Shown: positions 11,616-21,099 of the stretch, piece after piece
Position numbering within the stretch: the stretch's first letter is position 1
How the letters are laid out: each line of letters starts with the position of its first letter
Source: Pinus tabuliformis
Taxonomy: Eukaryota; Streptophyta; Pinopsida; Pinales; Pinaceae
Direction: 5' to 3'
DNA length: 64,000 bases
NCBI GenBank assembly: GCA_031772625.1
Contig: CM062804.1
Span: 1,016,898,514 to 1,016,962,513 of the forward strand
Program-made: the position numbers and the translations under genes
Notes under the pieces: generated by a model
Seen by the model: the letters and a program-made list of their open reading frames with translations, nothing else
Database searches by the model: none
What the model was told of the DNA's origin: nothing

Positions 11616-11794
11616 GAACAAATTGCTTGTTGATTGATGTGTTGATTTCATAAGTCTTAGACGGAGCCTGAAGTTATGCCAGGTAGCCTTCGAAACGCTT
11701 TTGCTTTGCATTAGCGGAAGTAGATAAACGCTGCTTCAGTCAATCTCCGTGAGCTTGTGAATACAACACTTCATTTGCATTTTACCCCAGTACA
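11616..11794 (+). promoter_or_regulatory. Leader conserved between elements B and D
   Basis: About 180 bp after the primer site, including CATAAGTCTTAGACGGAGCC and GTAGATAAACGCTGCTTCAG, are nearly identical to 54997-55176 in element D, whereas the gag sequences beyond are clearly diverged. A packaging or dimerisation signal would be conserved in this way. No reading frame explains it. Confidence 0.55.
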
Positions 11795-11864
11795 TGCATC
11801 AAGTTCAGATCTGATTGTTGATGGTGAACAACGATCAGACACTTGAAAGGCTGAAATCATTCAC

Positions 11865-12750
11865 TTGGCGACTCTAAATCAGTTTCGAGATCAGATCCAA
11901 AGACTCCACTGGAGGATGATCCCGACCAGCAAAAACATGAAAGGACAACATGGACAGACCAGGTATTCAAGTTGGAATTTCATCCAAGACATTTTGTTCT
12001 TTGTCATAAATTATTTCTTCTCTTTTCCCAAGAATGTTGAGAAGACTTTGCAAAGTATATTGTGTTTGAGAAGAGATCTTCGGCCTGCAGTTGATTCTTT
12101 CCCTTTGAAGATTGTGAATACCAAAGATTTACATACCTTTGAGATTGATCAAGATCCTTTTTCCAAATTTTGTGATGACCATCTTCAAATTGATGAACCT
12201 CAAAAGACCAAGACTAATTCTATACCTGCTGTACATACCCCTACACCTTGTAAAATCCCAGATCGGTATAAACCTCTTGTTTTACCTCCTGTTCTTCATG
12301 CTTTCCCCAAAAACTATGATCTATACTTGCCGAGGTTTGATAGTGAATGTAAGAATGTCAACGCTGAGCAACATGTGCAGAATGTTGAGAATTTTCTAGA
12401 TCTTTTTGAAGTTGATGAAGAAGATGTCAGTATAAGGCTTTTTGCTCTTTCTTTGCAAGCCAAAGTGAAGAGTTGGTTCAAAACCTTGCCTGATGCGAGC
12501 ATCTCAGATTTCCAGCAGTTTGTCAAAGTTTTTCTCGACAGGTGGATGATCGGGCAGAACCTTTTCTTGATTATAGAAGAGTATAACCAGCTGAAAAGAC
12601 TACCAGGGGAGACAGTACAACAGTTTTCAGCCATATTTAACCAAGTTTATTATTCGATGCCAGTTGATATTAGACCTTCTCCTAGATCTGCTCTCTTGCA
12701 CTATCCGGGTGCCTTTGACCCGGAGATGGAGTTTTAGCTGAGAGAAAGGG
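11865..12750 (+). pseudogene. Element B gag-like capsid region
   Basis: The conserved part reads LYLPRFDSECKNVNAEQHV, DLFEVDEEDVSIRLFALSL, VKSWFKTLPDASI, FLDRWMIG and YNQLKRLPGETVQQF, the Retrotrans_gag pattern, and aligns with the gag of element D (DLYEIDEEDVTMRLFVQTF, VRKWFRGL, YNNLKRNHGESVQDY). In the family it forms the particle. The stretch before it (11865-12240) is not recognisable. The region is part of a non-autonomous element and is not fully intact. Confidence 0.75.
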
Positions 12751-12770
12751 ATATTGCAACACTTCACGAG

Positions 12771-14321
12771 ATGCAAAACAGTGCAGTAAATGTAGAGGCT
12801 CATCTGCTGATCCGAAGGGCAAGGTTGAAAGAAGAAGAGATGAAAAACATAGATCCGGCCGAATCCGCATCTCTAGAGGTGAAGCTTGACATTTTGGTAA
12901 GTGCAGTGGAAAAGATGATGGACAAGATCAACGCAAGGAATGATTATGATGTTCAAGCTCATGGCTCGCTGATTGAAGAAGAACAAGTTGCTGATCCAAA
13001 ACATTTTGTTTCTCATCCTAGTTGTTATAGATCTGATGATGACTGTCTTATTAATCATCTTGGAGAAGAGAGATCTGTTGATATGACCTGCATGCTTGAT
13101 GATATGTTTTATACCGATGATTTGCCTAAGTATGATCAATATGATGATGATTATGTTCTCCAAAAAGAAGCTCATCTTGTAGGCAAATCAACAGCTAGTT
13201 TGTGGGAGGAAAAAGTTCATTTTCAGCAGCTTGAATACAATGTTCAGCCATCACATATCAGCTATGACAGTGACGAGGAAAGAGCAGCAAATTTTGAAGT
13301 AAGTGAAGGATATTTGCCTTTTTGTTTTGATTCGTTTCAGTTCATCAGAGATAACTACCATGCAATCAGAAATCAAATGTCGACAAGTCTTGATTTGAAT
13401 CATCTTGAGAGCAATGAAAATTTTGTTCAAGACTTCTCATATTCAGATTTGCAGCCCCCAAAAGCCATTGATTGTCAAGTTGTAGCTGAATACTTGGAAG
13501 TGGACACACATGATTTAATAATTCAAGATGATTCCCTACCATTTTGTTTCGAATCATTTCAGTTTTTGAAGGGTAGATTGCATAGTAAATCTTCAAATGA
13601 ACAGCCTATAACAAATCAGCAATCTCTCAGTGTTAATGTTGAGGATGAGATAGATAACAAAATTCTTGAGCAGCCTGTAGCATCAGATTTACAGCCACCA
13701 AATGAAATTGAAGGACAGATTACAGATGAAGTTGTGGAAGACGAAATACATGATTTGATGATGCAGGAAGATTCTATGCCCTTTTGTTTCGAAGCATTTC
13801 AGTTTATAAGGCAGAATCTTCGTAAAATCTCTCAAGAAAAAGATGAACAGCTAGAAGGATGTCATACATTTTCAAAGGATACATTGCAGCAGTCTTTTCA
13901 AATTTTTCATGATCCAATAGCTGATGTTTTGGATGAGGTTTGCAGTCAAAGTCTTTCTCCATTGACTACATGTGAGCTTGAAACATGTGCTGATATGAAC
14001 TTGATCCAGCAGCCGGTTTCTTTGTCATTTTCAGCAGAGGTCTCGTCACAAGGCTCAGATCAAAGTTTGCATTCATGGTATGAGGAAACGAGAAGTAATC
14101 CATTGCATGAGCTAAGTTCAAGTGTGCTTGAATTTCAAGATCCTTATGCAGTGTTTTTGGAGGTGGATAGAGAATTCATATCATTCAACGGATCTGTTTC
14201 TAAGTTGTCATGGGAGTTGCCTTTCAGTAGTTCTCTCTTGTTCATAAGTGAGCATTTGCGGAGAATTCAAACAACATATGGTATACTTACTTGGTTGCAT
14301 TGGTTGTTTCATTTCACTTGA
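12771..14321 (+). CDS. Element B accessory reading frame with PFCF-FQF repeats
   Basis: A 516-residue open frame follows the capsid region in the place where zinc knuckle and pol would be expected. It has no zinc knuckle, protease or RT. It is very acidic and contains three modules of about 95-115 residues centred on LPFCFDSFQFIRDN, LPFCFESFQFLKGR and MPFCFEAFQFIRQN; the last two are each preceded by a DLQPP...HDL block. The N-terminal 50 residues continue gag (VNVEAHLLIRRARLKEEEM matches VSVEVNLNDKRARMKAEKR in element D). No known domain is recognised. It could be a genuine accessory protein or an extended gag tail. Confidence 0.6.
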   Translation: MQNSAVNVEAHLLIRRARLKEEEMKNIDPAESASLEVKLDILVSAVEKMMDKINARNDYDVQAHGSLIEEEQVADPKHFVSHPSCYRSDDDCLINHLGEERSVDMTCMLDDMFYTDDLPKYDQYDDDYVLQKEAHLVGKSTASLWEEKVHFQQLEYNVQPSHISYDSDEERAANFEVSEGYLPFCFDSFQFIRDNYHAIRNQMSTSLDLNHLESNENFVQDFSYSDLQPPKAIDCQVVAEYLEVDTHDLIIQDDSLPFCFESFQFLKGRLHSKSSNEQPITNQQSLSVNVEDEIDNKILEQPVASDLQPPNEIEGQITDEVVEDEIHDLMMQEDSMPFCFEAFQFIRQNLRKISQEKDEQLEGCHTFSKDTLQQSFQIFHDPIADVLDEVCSQSLSPLTTCELETCADMNLIQQPVSLSFSAEVSSQGSDQSLHSWYEETRSNPLHELSSSVLEFQDPYAVFLEVDREFISFNGSVSKLSWELPFSSSLLFISEHLRRIQTTYGILTWLHWLFHFT

Positions 14322-14494
14322 TCAGGTGATGAATGAAACTGTTAGAGTAGGTTTTGATGAATAAGCTCTCATTTGAGCATCATTTTCAGTTTGTCGGTTG
14401 TGTTCAAGTATCGAGTCAGTTTTTAGTTGAGTGAGAGTCAATTTATGTTGTCAAGTCCTCTGTTTTCAGTCATGCATTTCAGCTTGAGTTTTTG

Positions 14495-14590
14495 ACTCCA
14501 TTGCCCAATGATTGTAAGGCACTGGTCTGCTCTCCCAGAGGTCTAAGGTTCTTGGCATCTCCAAGGAGCTACCATCCCCATTGGAGCCAA
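14495..14590 (+). promoter_or_regulatory. Conserved 3' internal end of element B
   Basis: The last ~95 bp before the 3' LTR, ending in CCATCCCCATTGGAGCCAA, are about 90% identical to 61622-61718 of element D. They should contain the plus-strand primer, although the purine tract is not a classical one; AAGGAG lies about 25 bp upstream of the LTR. Confidence 0.55.
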
Positions 14591-17500
14591 TGTTAGTGTC
14601 AGTCTTCCCAGCCTTCCTCCAGTGATCAAACATGCTCTTACAAAGTGATTTTGAAGTGTCAAGGTCAAATTTTGTCATTTCAGTGAGTCTTCAAGCAAAA
14701 TTTGGTCACTAGGCATTAGATCTAGGGTTGCTTTCATTCTTTTCAAAGATGCCCAAATGTCAATCTATGTCACTATTCAGATGAGTCTATCACCATTCAT
14801 AGGGTTGTAATTATCATGTCAGTGTCTAATGAGTCATTTTACACCTTGTTCATGCTTCAGTTGTGCCTTGGCAAGGTCATTTCCCTCTCCTAGGGTTTTG
14901 AAAGCCAATTTCTCTTGGACGGTCAAGTCATCGGCAAAACTTGTATCCAGATGTTCATACACCTTCCCCTATCCTTAAAATACCCTATCAAATGCTTCCC
15001 ATCCCTTAGATCCCCCAAATTCCTCATTTTCGCACAAACCCTAGTTTCTAGCTACAACTTGGCAATTTTCTAGGTTTGGCCTGTGTTTTGCCCTTTTGGA
15101 CTCCTTCCCCTCACTCAATCTCTGAGATTCCACTTTCCCCTGCTTCCTAACATCCCTCCCTACTCCCAAAAATTTCCTCAAGAATTTAGAAGCCCCCTAT
15201 CCCCTTCATTTCGCTTCATTTCAACAGAATTCATTGTTTAACACATCGGGATAAGTTTCACTCAAAAGATGTTTTAGAGAAATCAAAGATGAATTTTGGG
15301 AAACTGAGAGGGTTTTTTGTTCAAAACATGCCAAGGAAGAAAAACCTCCTTCACTTTTTACACAGGTGTCATGGTTTGAGAGAAATGTCAAAAATATCGT
15401 TGCCTTAGGAGAATCAAAGGCACCTCTGAAGTGACCTTGGGAAATTCAAGTTTTCTCCTAGCCTGGTTGGTCAAATAACTTGCTTGATGGGTAAAATGAT
15501 AACTAGACACAAAGAGCTTTCCAATGAGCTATCATGAGCTCAATTTGGGGTTGAGGAAGGCATTCAAAAGTTGACTGCAACAACACTCTTCATTGAGGCA
15601 GCCTCATTTGGCACATTTTGACCAGTCTTGGGAGATTTGATTTTTGACAGGGAAAATGAACTCCAAATTGAAAAATTCCAGTTGGGTTAGAAAGTAGACT
15701 CAAAGACCTTTCCAACGAGCTATCCTGCGCCCGATTTCGACACCGGTAAGACCTCCAAAAGCCTCCTGCAAAACGCGACTCGTTGAGCCTGGCGCGCGAC
15801 CCGTTGAGGGCGCGCGACTCGTCAGGGCACCTCTAGCAGTGTAAAAATTACACAGGCGCGACCTGTTGAGGGCGCGTGACCTGTTGGGCAGTGCGCGCGA
15901 CCCATCAGGGTTTCCTCCACAGAAAATTACTAGCAAGCTGCCAAGCGACCACAAATTGTTCAAGCTTGTTCAGTAGGCCTTCAATCATATAAATTATGGT
16001 TTGCTAAAGCTTGAGAAGATCATGATAATATTTTAAAAGCCTTCATTTGCAAGTAAAGTCTCCATTGTGCTTTTGGGCTTGAAGTTGTTAAAAATGCTAG
16101 GGTTTATTATGATGTTTTGAGGTATCCCTTTTCTTTCCTATTTTCCACCTCCCATTACATATTCCTTATCATTTTATTTAAACTTCCCTTCCAAATTTGC
16201 TAAGAGCCTAAAACCCTACCCTTCTTCCTAAGAAATCAAAAATCAAACCCTAAACCCTACCTTCCATAATATCCTTGCAAATGAAATTGTATGATGATGT
16301 TGATGTCATGATTCCTCTCTTTAACCCCTGTTTCATATATTTTTCCCAATTTTCCTTCCAGGTCTCCCTTCCCTAACATTTCCCTTGTGCTACTTGTCCC
16401 CTTGAGACAGCATTTCAAAACAGTTAAAACAGCAGATTTCAAAGCAGAAGCAGCAGTACATTTCAGCCACTTTGCTCTTGAAACCATGTCAGAAACCGAA
16501 ACCGACTATGAGCAAAGTGATGACCGTGAGTTAACACCAGAAGTTGAGCCTGCTCCGGAACATAAAGAATCATTATTAGGCACGGATGCACGTGTGCAAG
16601 GCGAAGATGAAAGTGCTCCAAAGGCGGTTGGCCAAGGCACACAAAAGGAAAAAGAGGCCCGATCCCCTCCACATCTTGGCCGAGGCCTCACTGAAGGACC
16701 AAGGCACTAAATAGCCTAGCCACAGCACAAATCTCAAGAAATTTTGAGCATTTTTGGTAAATTTTGGTTTTTTCAGGCAATTTACAGGTTTTCTCCATTA
16801 ACGGGTCTCACCCCCCGCGCGACCCTTCATCCTGGCAACTCCATTTTGCAAAAACTCAGCATTTTCAGATTTTTCATGAGAAGTTACATATGATCATCAA
16901 TGGACTTGAGATTTTATGAAGTTTTGGGCCTCCAGAAAGTCAAAAAAGGAGCAAGAAATGACTTTCTGCCACATTTTTGAGACACAGAAAGAAGTCTTGG
17001 GAGATTGCACTTTTGGAGGGGCAAATGACCACCAAATTCAGAAATTCCAGTTGGGTTGGAAAGTAGACTCACAGACCTTTCCAACAAGCCTACTCTTGCT
17101 CAATTTGGACACCTGGAAGTGCCCCAAAAGTGGTCCCAAAGGCGCACGACCCGTCAGGCAGAGGCGCGCGACCTATCAGGCAATTTTCTCAAAATTTCAG
17201 TGTATAGCTCAGAAAAACGCAGATTTGACCATGTTTGACTTTTTGGAGTGGATTGTTATCCTCCTTGATGTAAATAATGTAATTTTTTGATACTTTTACA
17301 CTTATGTACCTCTTCTAGAAGATTCATTCATGAAATAGGTGAAAATTAAATGAATGAATTGGTTTCCTAGCTTATAGAGGCAAGTTGTTTTGACTGCCTA
17401 GATTTTAGTGCTCAGTTTAGAATTAGTTGAAACAGCTCCTAGAAGGATGAGCTCGACCCCTAGAGGCAAGGGAAGAGGTTGGCTTGCCTATATTATGTAT

Positions 17501-18186
17501 TTTCTTAATCATTTTCAGGGGTTGGAAGGTTGGACTCTTGAGGGAGAAGCTATCATTGTATTATTCACTGTATCTCTGCAATTTTTGGCTAAGGAAGACG
17601 AGGGTTTTGCAGTCCTTTTTGGGATTCTTGTGGTTACATGTATTGATGTTGTGTTTCTCTATGTACTTGTAAGTGTGTTATGTGAATCATTTCCTTTCTT
17701 TTCCTTCTGCACATTAAACAAATGAAGTGTTAAAGTAGAATTCATGACTGTCATGCTCTGCTTTTAAGTTTGTTTAATTTCAATGTTTTTTACTGTTTAA
17801 GGAGAATTCAAAGTTATTGTTTGCTCTCCTTAGCTCCTCACCGGTCTTTCTCATCCATTCGCCTCAATCTAAGGCATCAATACTGTCTCCTACCTCGCCC
17901 CCCAAAGAACCCCCTGCAGAAACTGTGTCCAATCCCCGCACCCAAAATTGCCATCTCCTCAATTTGCCACCAAAAACCCTAAAAACCCCAAATCAACCTT
18001 TTTGATCAGTTTACTAGCCTAAAATCAGTGTTACCCTATTGGTTATCTCGCCCATTGAAGATTTTGACCGAGATAGACCGGAGAGAGCCCTCTCCAGCCC
18101 CGTAGGGCTAGCTACGAGGCTAAATGGTTTGATGTTGCCTTGAGGTTTACCTTTCTCAGCCTGAGGTGAAATTTCAAGCGCTAATA
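14591..18186 (+). repeat. Element B 3' LTR (3596 bp)
   Basis: Second copy of the long LTR, followed by the target duplication GTCTG at 18187-18191 and then LINE ORF1. It carries the same GC-rich clusters (15776-15910 and 17140-17175), the duplicated ~90 bp block and the short reading frame at 16486-16710. By eye it differs from the 5' copy at about 2% of positions. Confidence 0.93.
16486..16710 (+). pseudogene. Abbreviated LTR reading frame, 3' LTR copy
   Basis: This is the 3' LTR copy of the frame at 9896-10120, starting MSETETDYEQSDDREL, with only a few residue differences. It is related to the N-terminal and C-terminal ends of the element D LTR reading frame. Confidence 0.6.
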
Positions 18187-18353
18187 GTCTGTACCCATTC
18201 TTCATCATATACTTCTAAAATTATCACTTCCAGAAGCGCTCCAAATAGATCCATTTCCACACATATTCGGGCAAAGGAGGTATACCTTGCTTTCAGAGTT
18301 TCCTCTGAGATCTTTAGAAAATGCCCCAGCTTGTTACCTATGGTTTTCAAAGA

Positions 18354-19022
18354 TTATGGTAGCCAATAATCCAGAGGAAGGGAGTATAATCTGATCCAAA
18401 CCGGTACTGATGTGAATGTTTCACGTTCCAAGACAAAGTTCATCCTCCATGGCTGCATGTAGAGTCTTGCCGCACCATAGAAATAGGCCCCCCCCTCAAA
18501 CACTCTATCTTTGTCCTCTAGGCTTGTGAACACTACTGTGAAAAAGCCCTTAGAACCCAGATGTAAATGTATTTCTCCCTTTGGCTTCCAATGGCTCCTT
18601 ATCCAGATGTGTAACACCCTCTCCGTCGACCATAACCCCATGAACTTGCATATCATTGCATGTTCCGTCATATGATCCCTATGTGCCTGTATCGTTGGGA
18701 CGCTCAATACGACCCATGGGATAATGCCTGACTTGGGTTTGCAGACCCCAGTTTTCCTTATGGAAGCCGGTCTTTCACTGCTGCATCCATTCTCCTTTTC
18801 TTTGCTTGTTTCCTGTTGACTCCCTTCTTGATCCTGATGTCCGCTTCTTCTAGATGTCCCCTGACTTCGTGCTTTTGAAATCTTCTCCAGAGGTTTTTTG
18901 AAATGCTTCTTTCTCGTGTCCTTACTTCCTTCTGTGACTGCGTGACTGTATGAAGGAGCAACACTTCCCCCTGTGCTCCCTGCCATGGTACCCTGAATCC
19001 CAAACCCTTTTTTCAACTCCAA
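18354..19022 (-). pseudogene. LINE ORF1 N-terminal half, DUF4283 domain
   Basis: This 222-residue minus-strand frame has a basic, Ser/Lys-rich N-terminus (about residues 1-90) and then a DUF4283 domain: HAMICKFMGLWSTERVLHIW, GFFTVVFTSLEDKDRVFEGG and PVWIRLYSLPLDYW are the usual landmarks. DUF4283 proteins are the RNA-binding ORF1 products of plant L1 elements. The frame hits a stop just after LPLDYWLP while the domain continues in another frame (SLKTIGNKLGHFLKI) down to about 18192, where the element B insertion begins. A longer start upstream (MAKGLAMKLENW, near 19110) is possible but is not in the same open frame. Confidence 0.82.
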
Positions 19023-19123
19023 CCCTAGCTTCTTGCAACAGTATCAACATCCATAAGGTATGATACTTCATCCTCCAGTTCTCAAGTTTCATCGCCAAGC
19101 CTTTGGCCATTTCAAAGAAAAAA

Positions 19124-19126
<3 letters not shown>

Positions 19127-19158
<32 letters not shown>
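19127..19158. repeat. (AT)n microsatellite
   Basis: About 16 AT units lie at the 5' edge of the LINE, followed by 260 bp of very A-rich DNA up to 19425. Confidence 0.95.
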
Positions 19159-19159
<1 letters not shown>

Positions 19160-19163
<4 letters not shown>

Positions 19164-19979
19164 CAAAAAATGTTATATATATTGTTAAAAAAACATTATA
19201 CATAGAAAAAAAAGTAAAAAAAAGGATATAAATTATGGAGAAAATAAAAGAAATTAAAGAAAATGATTTAAAAAATATTATATAAAAAATAAAAAAAATT
19301 ATATAATTGAAAAGGAGAGAGAAAAGATATTTAAAAAAACAAATTAAAAAGTTGTAAAAAAAGATTAATATAGAATAGATAAATAAATAAAATAATAATA
19401 AAAATTGAATAATAAAATAAAAAAAGGCTCGCAACTCACCGCACAGATGCCGACCATTGGAATCTCTGGAAGTCGCTGCGAGTTAAACAATCCCCGACAT
19501 ATCGCAACCATCACTGTCTTAAGCCCTCGACATACTGTAGGAGCTACTGCCACCGTGACCACCATGCCTCGATCAATGCCACTCCCGCAACACTCAGCTC
19601 TTGCACAACCATTTCTCTGCTGTTGTAGCACGTCGTGCCACTCAACATATCACTGCCTAGCTGCACAACAACTGTCGCTGCCATAGCCACTAGCTCCTCT
19701 ACGGCAAGAATCCATCATAGTTCCCTGCTCCATGCGATAGTCCTATTCCACCATCCACACCCTTTGTGTCTGTCAAACCTTCCTGTCCGCTTGAATTGTC
19801 ATCATTGTTTTGTACCTCATCAGTTGTTTGACCGCTCCACCGTGTCTAACTTCCATGTTTCCGCTATTTCCCTCGATAGCCTATCACTTTCGATATGACC
19901 ATTGCATTGTTTATTAAACCCATGTGTTCCTATCGTTAGACGCTGACAACCCACTTCGTCCTCGTCCGAGTAGTATTGA

Positions 19980-19980
<1 letters not shown>
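19160..19980. other. No recognisable gene; A-rich block then mixed unique sequence
   Basis: 19160-19425 is strongly A-rich with no coding signal. 19426-19980 has higher GC and short Ser/Thr/His-rich open stretches on the plus strand, without any domain I recognise. I see nothing that supports a gene here. Confidence 0.6.

Positions 19981-19981
<1 letters not shown>

Positions 19982-20022
<41 letters not shown>
19982..20022. repeat. (TA)n microsatellite
   Basis: About 20 TA units lie 30 bp before the target duplication of the short LINE insertion. Confidence 0.95.
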
Positions 20023-20027
<5 letters not shown>

Positions 20028-20065
20028 CCAACTTTTATTTTATTTTAATTAACTTATATGTATAT

Positions 20066-21073
20066 ATTTTTTTTTGACGAAAACGGGTATGGGATGTTTA
20101 TATTCCTTTTGGGCTAAATGCCGAAAAACTGATTACATAGAGGACTTCTGTGTCCTGGTGCGAATCACTTCTATGAGTGAGCATGCCTCTAATTCTTACA
20201 AAGTTCTTCCTTGATATAGTGTCTATGTTTTTAATTCCTGAAATTTTCCCCCACTTGGAGATACAGACAAATTGCTTTAAGAGCAGGCAGTAAAACATTG
20301 CAGCATTCAGATTAAGGGATGGGATCCCATGATTCTTCTTTGTCTTTCTGCTTGATCCCTGTTGAGAGGAGAGTAGCTTTATTGGCCTCTTTGTCTGCCT
20401 CTTTATTGAGGGCTCTCAGCACATGAAAGTAGTTTAAGTTCTGGAAGCGTTTTCCAAGGCCCTTGATTCTAGATATCAGTCTTACCAGCTTGAGATCCGT
20501 CACTGAGGAGTTAGATATCATTGCATCTATTATAATTTGTGAGTCACCGATTACATTGGCTGTTTCAATATTTATGTCTTGGAGGAACTTGAGGCCTTGA
20601 TATAGAGCTAGAGCCTCAACTTGAATGCTGGTTGTATATCCAAGCCCCCACGCGAAGGAATGAATTATTTCCCCATTTGGATTCACTATGACCCCTCCTG
20701 CACCTGCTTTGCCCGGGTTTCCCTTTGCTGCCCCATCAAAGAAGAGGGAATGCCTTGAAAGCGATTTGAGCCATTGTTGAAAGTCATCTTCAGATTTTCT
20801 TATTTGCCAATTTTTGTTAGAGAGGACAGTTCTGTCTGCTGGTTGGAATTGCAAGCCAAAGAGAGAACCCCAGGAAATGTCTTGTTGGCTGAGGTTTGAA
20901 TCATCTTTAATGTCAGCTAGGCATTCCTTGATTTGGCTTTTAACTTTGCTCTCTAAAACCTTGCTGTTCTGTTCTGTGCATCTGAAGATTCTTCTATTAC
21001 GTTCAAGCCAAATTTGCCAGCAGATAGTCTTTGGAAGAATGGCACATGCTGTTTTAACTATCTGATTTTTTGG
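20066..21073 (-). mobile_element. 5'-truncated LINE insertion with 15 bp target duplication
   Basis: The 15-mer AACTTATATGTATAT flanks the insertion perfectly at 20051-20065 and 21074-21088. On the minus strand the insert ends in a run of about ten A (20066-20075), a poly(A) tail directly next to the duplication, as target-primed insertion gives. The element begins, already truncated, inside a zf-RVT-like region and carries RNase H and a ~240 bp 3' UTR. It may belong to the same L1 family as the interrupted LINE, whose corresponding end lies outside the window. Confidence 0.93.
20312..21060 (-). pseudogene. LINE ORF2 C-terminus: zinc region and RNase H
   Basis: The minus strand begins with CWQIWLERNRRIFR, the end of a zf-RVT-like region typical of plant LINE ORF2, and runs into a type I RNase H (RVT_3) domain: LFFDGAAKGNPGKAGAGGVI, VEALALYQGLKFLQ, IGDSQIIIDAM and HVLRALNKEADKEAN. 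The D, E, D, D positions are all present, and the frame is open through the domain to a stop at 20312. The 5' part of ORF2 is missing by truncation at insertion, so it is not a functional gene although the domain itself looks undamaged. Confidence 0.88.
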
Positions 21074-21099
21074 AACTTATATGTATATTAACCTTCTAT

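Larger units (their letters stand above)
8001..18186 (+). mobile_element. Element B: non-autonomous Tat-like Ty3/gypsy element with 3.6 kb LTRs
   Basis: Two near-identical direct repeats (8001-11594 and 14591-18186) begin TGTTAGTGTC and end in the pairing CTAACA form. They flank only 3.0 kb of internal DNA and are bounded by the 5 bp duplication GTCTG (7996-8000 and 18187-18191) inside LINE ORF1. The internal part has a primer-binding site and a gag-like region but no protease, RT, RNase H or integrase, so it could move only with help. Primer site, leader and 3' internal end match element D of this window. LTRs differ by about 2% by eye. The gag region has about one or two breaks. Confidence 0.93.
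4194..19120 (-). mobile_element. LINE (plant L1-type), interrupted by elements A and B
   Basis: Read on the minus strand it runs from about 19120 down to 4194, with element B (8001-18186 plus a 5 bp duplication) inserted in ORF1. ORF1 has a DUF4283 domain and a CCHC knuckle; ORF2 has an apurinic-type endonuclease and RT, the standard plant L1 layout. The 3' end (rest of the zinc region, possible RNase H, poly(A)) lies beyond element A and the left window edge. Both ORFs contain several stops and frameshifts, so the copy is dead and older than A and B. The 5' end is not sharply defined; it fades into an (AT)n tract at 19127. Confidence 0.85.

Noticed and set aside
19405-19898. Overlapping plus-strand frames of about 90 codons
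   Set aside because: Low complexity Ser/Thr/His/Cys content, no domain, no start or stop context that favours a gene.
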